From CAZKXU01 sp964556665 (GTDB taxonomy: Bacteria; Bdellovibrionota_C; UBA2361; CAZKXU01): a stretch of 64,000 nucleotides of DNA. The stretch's first letter is position 1. Each line of letters begins with the position of its first letter. The stretch lies in contig CAZKXU010000001.1 of assembly GCA_964556665.1 (NCBI GenBank), positions 1 through 64,000 of the forward strand. The letters run 5' to 3'. Positions 62,824 to 64,000 of the stretch are shown piece after piece. The position numbers were made by a program, and so were the translations under genes. Under the pieces are notes generated by a model. The model was not told where the DNA came from, did no database searches, and was given only the letters and a program-made list of their open reading frames with translations.

Positions 62824-63012
62824 TTATGCTACTATGTTCAATCGGGTACCTACACCGGGTGCGGGTGTATTGTCTAAACCTTCAATTAGCAGTTCTGCGA
62901 TATCACCTTTTTGATCGAGCGCTTTTTTAAATACTGCAACTTCAGCTTTCTGGTTATACTCTTCTAGTTTTTTGGAAGAAATTGCCGATACGGACAAGAT
63001 TTCGTCTGCCAT
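62824..63012 (-). CDS. YjfB-type putative motility protein, 62 aa
   Basis: Small protein like the YjfB family (PF14070) often found near flagellar or chemotaxis genes: ISSKKLEEYNQKAEVAVFKKALDQKGDIAELLIEGLDN then a Pro/Gly-rich end with NIVA. AAAAGGAG ribosome-binding site 7 bases before ATG. Neighbours do not show a motility context here. Confidence 0.65.
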   Translation of the reverse strand: MADEILSVSAISSKKLEEYNQKAEVAVFKKALDQKGDIAELLIEGLDNTPAPGVGTRLNIVA

Positions 63013-63507
63013 TGAAAACTCCTTTTACAATTTGCACCACCACAAATTGGCAACGCCCGGGGATCCATTCCCTAGTAAAAGTATCGGAGTCGACGCTTAG
63101 TTGCATAAGGCGTATTTATAGTTCAAGGGCATTTATACGAGTATAATCGAGTGCGCTCAAATTTATAGGAAACCATAGTGATTTTAGTATGTTATACGCC
63201 AATGATAATAAACAGATCCATTTCAGTCGAATTTATGACTTATAGTATGGTGATTGGTAAAGAGAGACTCGCACCTTCAATACGAATAACTTGAAGATTG
63301 TATTTTAAAACGATACCATCCTCCGCTTGTATTACTATGTTCTATAAAAATTAGTTTGGGCAGTAATTATGAGTAGAAGGGTAGGTTATCGTTCCTCGGG
63401 AGATCCTCACCGGTCTGCCCTGGAACGGTAGCGGTCAGATTGAAGGTTTTATCTAGCCGCAAACCGTTTGGCGATCCATTCATGTTGCTTCTTCTGAGGA
63501 GCTTCAA
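63013..63507. other. 495-bp gap, no gene recognised
   Basis: AT-rich in the left part with no open frame of note; the right part (63380-63460) turns GC-rich and holds one modest inverted repeat (CGTTCC 63390-63395 with GGAACG 63422-63427), perhaps a leader of the following gene. I can name no riboswitch class in it. Confidence 0.4.
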
Positions 63508-64000
63508 TTGAAGAAAAGAGGCGGTTCAGGTTCGAAAGAGGGAATCGAGGTCATAGACAGGCCTGATGGAAAAAAGGAGGTCAAGGTTAGGCAGGTCGAT
63601 CTCGCTGCTGCTGAAAACAAAAAGGAAGCAGTGGCAGCGAATCGGAGTGCTTGCGAGGGGCTTTCAGGCCTTGCACTCAAGGGCAAGGTCGTTCTCTTGA
63701 GCTTCGTCGGAGAGAACGGTTCCCGAGTAGCGCCAAGCGACACTATGCGTGACTTCGCGATCGGGAAGCTGCGCGGAAACTGTGCAGGGCTCTTCAAGCC
63801 AAACCTGCAAAGGGGTGGCTGGGAGGCGCTCTCGAAGAAGCAGGAGACGCAGTTTGTCCCGTTCGAGGAGGGCGCTGCCCCTGTGCTGGAGGTATTCGAG
63901 GAGGTTCCCTCGGAACCAGAAGCCTACGTAAAGCGGCTCTACATCGGAAGTGCTGATGCTTCCGGTGTGCTGACCATTAGCCTTGATCTTGCTCCTCATT
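63508..64000 (+). CDS. unknown gene, 3' end outside window
   Basis: An open frame without stop runs from a TAG at 63454 to the window end. TTG 63508 is the likely start since GAGGAG (63496-63501) lies 6 bases before it; there is no ATG until well inside. The translation (KKRGGSGSKEGIEVIDRPD..., later AGLFKPNLQRGGWEALS and RLYIGSADASGVLTISLD) is soluble and matches no family I know. Base composition is clearly more GC-rich than the rest of the window, which hints at transfer or a distinct selection. Confidence 0.55.
   Translation, partial: MKKRGGSGSKEGIEVIDRPDGKKEVKVRQVDLAAAENKKEAVAANRSACEGLSGLALKGKVVLLSFVGENGSRVAPSDTMRDFAIGKLRGNCAGLFKPNLQRGGWEALSKKQETQFVPFEEGAAPVLEVFEEVPSEPEAYVKRLYIGSADASGVLTISLDLAPH

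Noticed and set aside
1..64000. tRNA genes, rRNA genes, CRISPR arrays, complete IS elements
   Set aside because: Intergenic gaps were read for TTCGANTCC-type T-arms, spaced direct repeats and transposase ORFs; none was convincing.

Overview
The window looks like chromosomal DNA of a free-living, Gram-negative-type (diderm) bacterium of fairly low GC with dense, mostly operonic genes. Evidence for a diderm: several putative lipoproteins, an OmpA-like lipoprotein, secreted M16 peptidases, and two ArnT-like GT39 glycosyltransferases. Three traits are informative together: menaquinone made by the futalosine route (mqnE, an mqnA fusion, ubiE, ubiX, ubiA-type prenyltransferase), bacillithiol synthesis (bshC-bshB1-bshA), and long-chain olefin synthesis (oleA-oleBC-oleD). 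ProRS and GlyRS are the single-chain, eukaryote/archaea-like types and tRNA m5U54 is made by folate-dependent TrmFO. This mixture fits an uncultured lineage near the old Deltaproteobacteria/Bdellovibrionota-type groups, but no marker in the window settles the phylum. No rRNA, tRNA, CRISPR, phage or complete insertion sequence was seen.

Layout. 0-9.4 kb: 3' part of a CitE-like lyase, a DCC thiol oxidoreductase, then a leftward operon GT39 / retropepsin-like protease / 7TM inactive transglutaminase / RimK-like ATP-grasp ligase, and a NUDIX hydrolase. 9.4-17 kb: a secreted Cys-rich repeat protein, a GC-rich structured RNA candidate with its own promoter on the minus strand (about 11.08-11.45 kb), and the GT2-bshC-bshB1-bshA operon. 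17-30 kb: lipoprotein, dinucleotide-binding protein, GT39, SDR epimerase, saccharopine dehydrogenase-like, HugZ-like, AAA_14 ATPase, acyl-CoA dehydrogenase, trhO-proS, pcm. 30-40 kb: response regulator, trmFO, fabD, hybrid kinase, an active/inactive M16 peptidase pair and an OmpA-like lipoprotein. 40-51 kb: glyS-mqnE-TPR (leftward) and arfB-small membrane protein-ubiE-ubiX-MqnE-like pseudoenzyme-MqnA/MqnC-like fusion-ubiA (rightward). 51-64 kb: sugar kinase-like phosphotransferase, alanine racemase-like protein, pabB-pabA, the ole cluster, small secreted/motility-type proteins, and the start of a GC-rich unknown gene at the right edge.

The most unusual biology is in the menaquinone operon: two consecutive coding regions carry radical-SAM-like MqnE/MqnC folds that have lost the CX3CX2C iron-sulfur motif, one of them fused to MqnA, while an intact MqnE sits about 5 kb upstream on the other strand. 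The second theme is DNA architecture: about ten dispersed palindromic elements sharing CTGGGACCGCGG-type ends but with covarying arm interiors, two of which run into coding sequence; a pair of 185/186-identical inverted 186-bp palindromes; and clusters of perfect hairpins in divergent intergenic regions.
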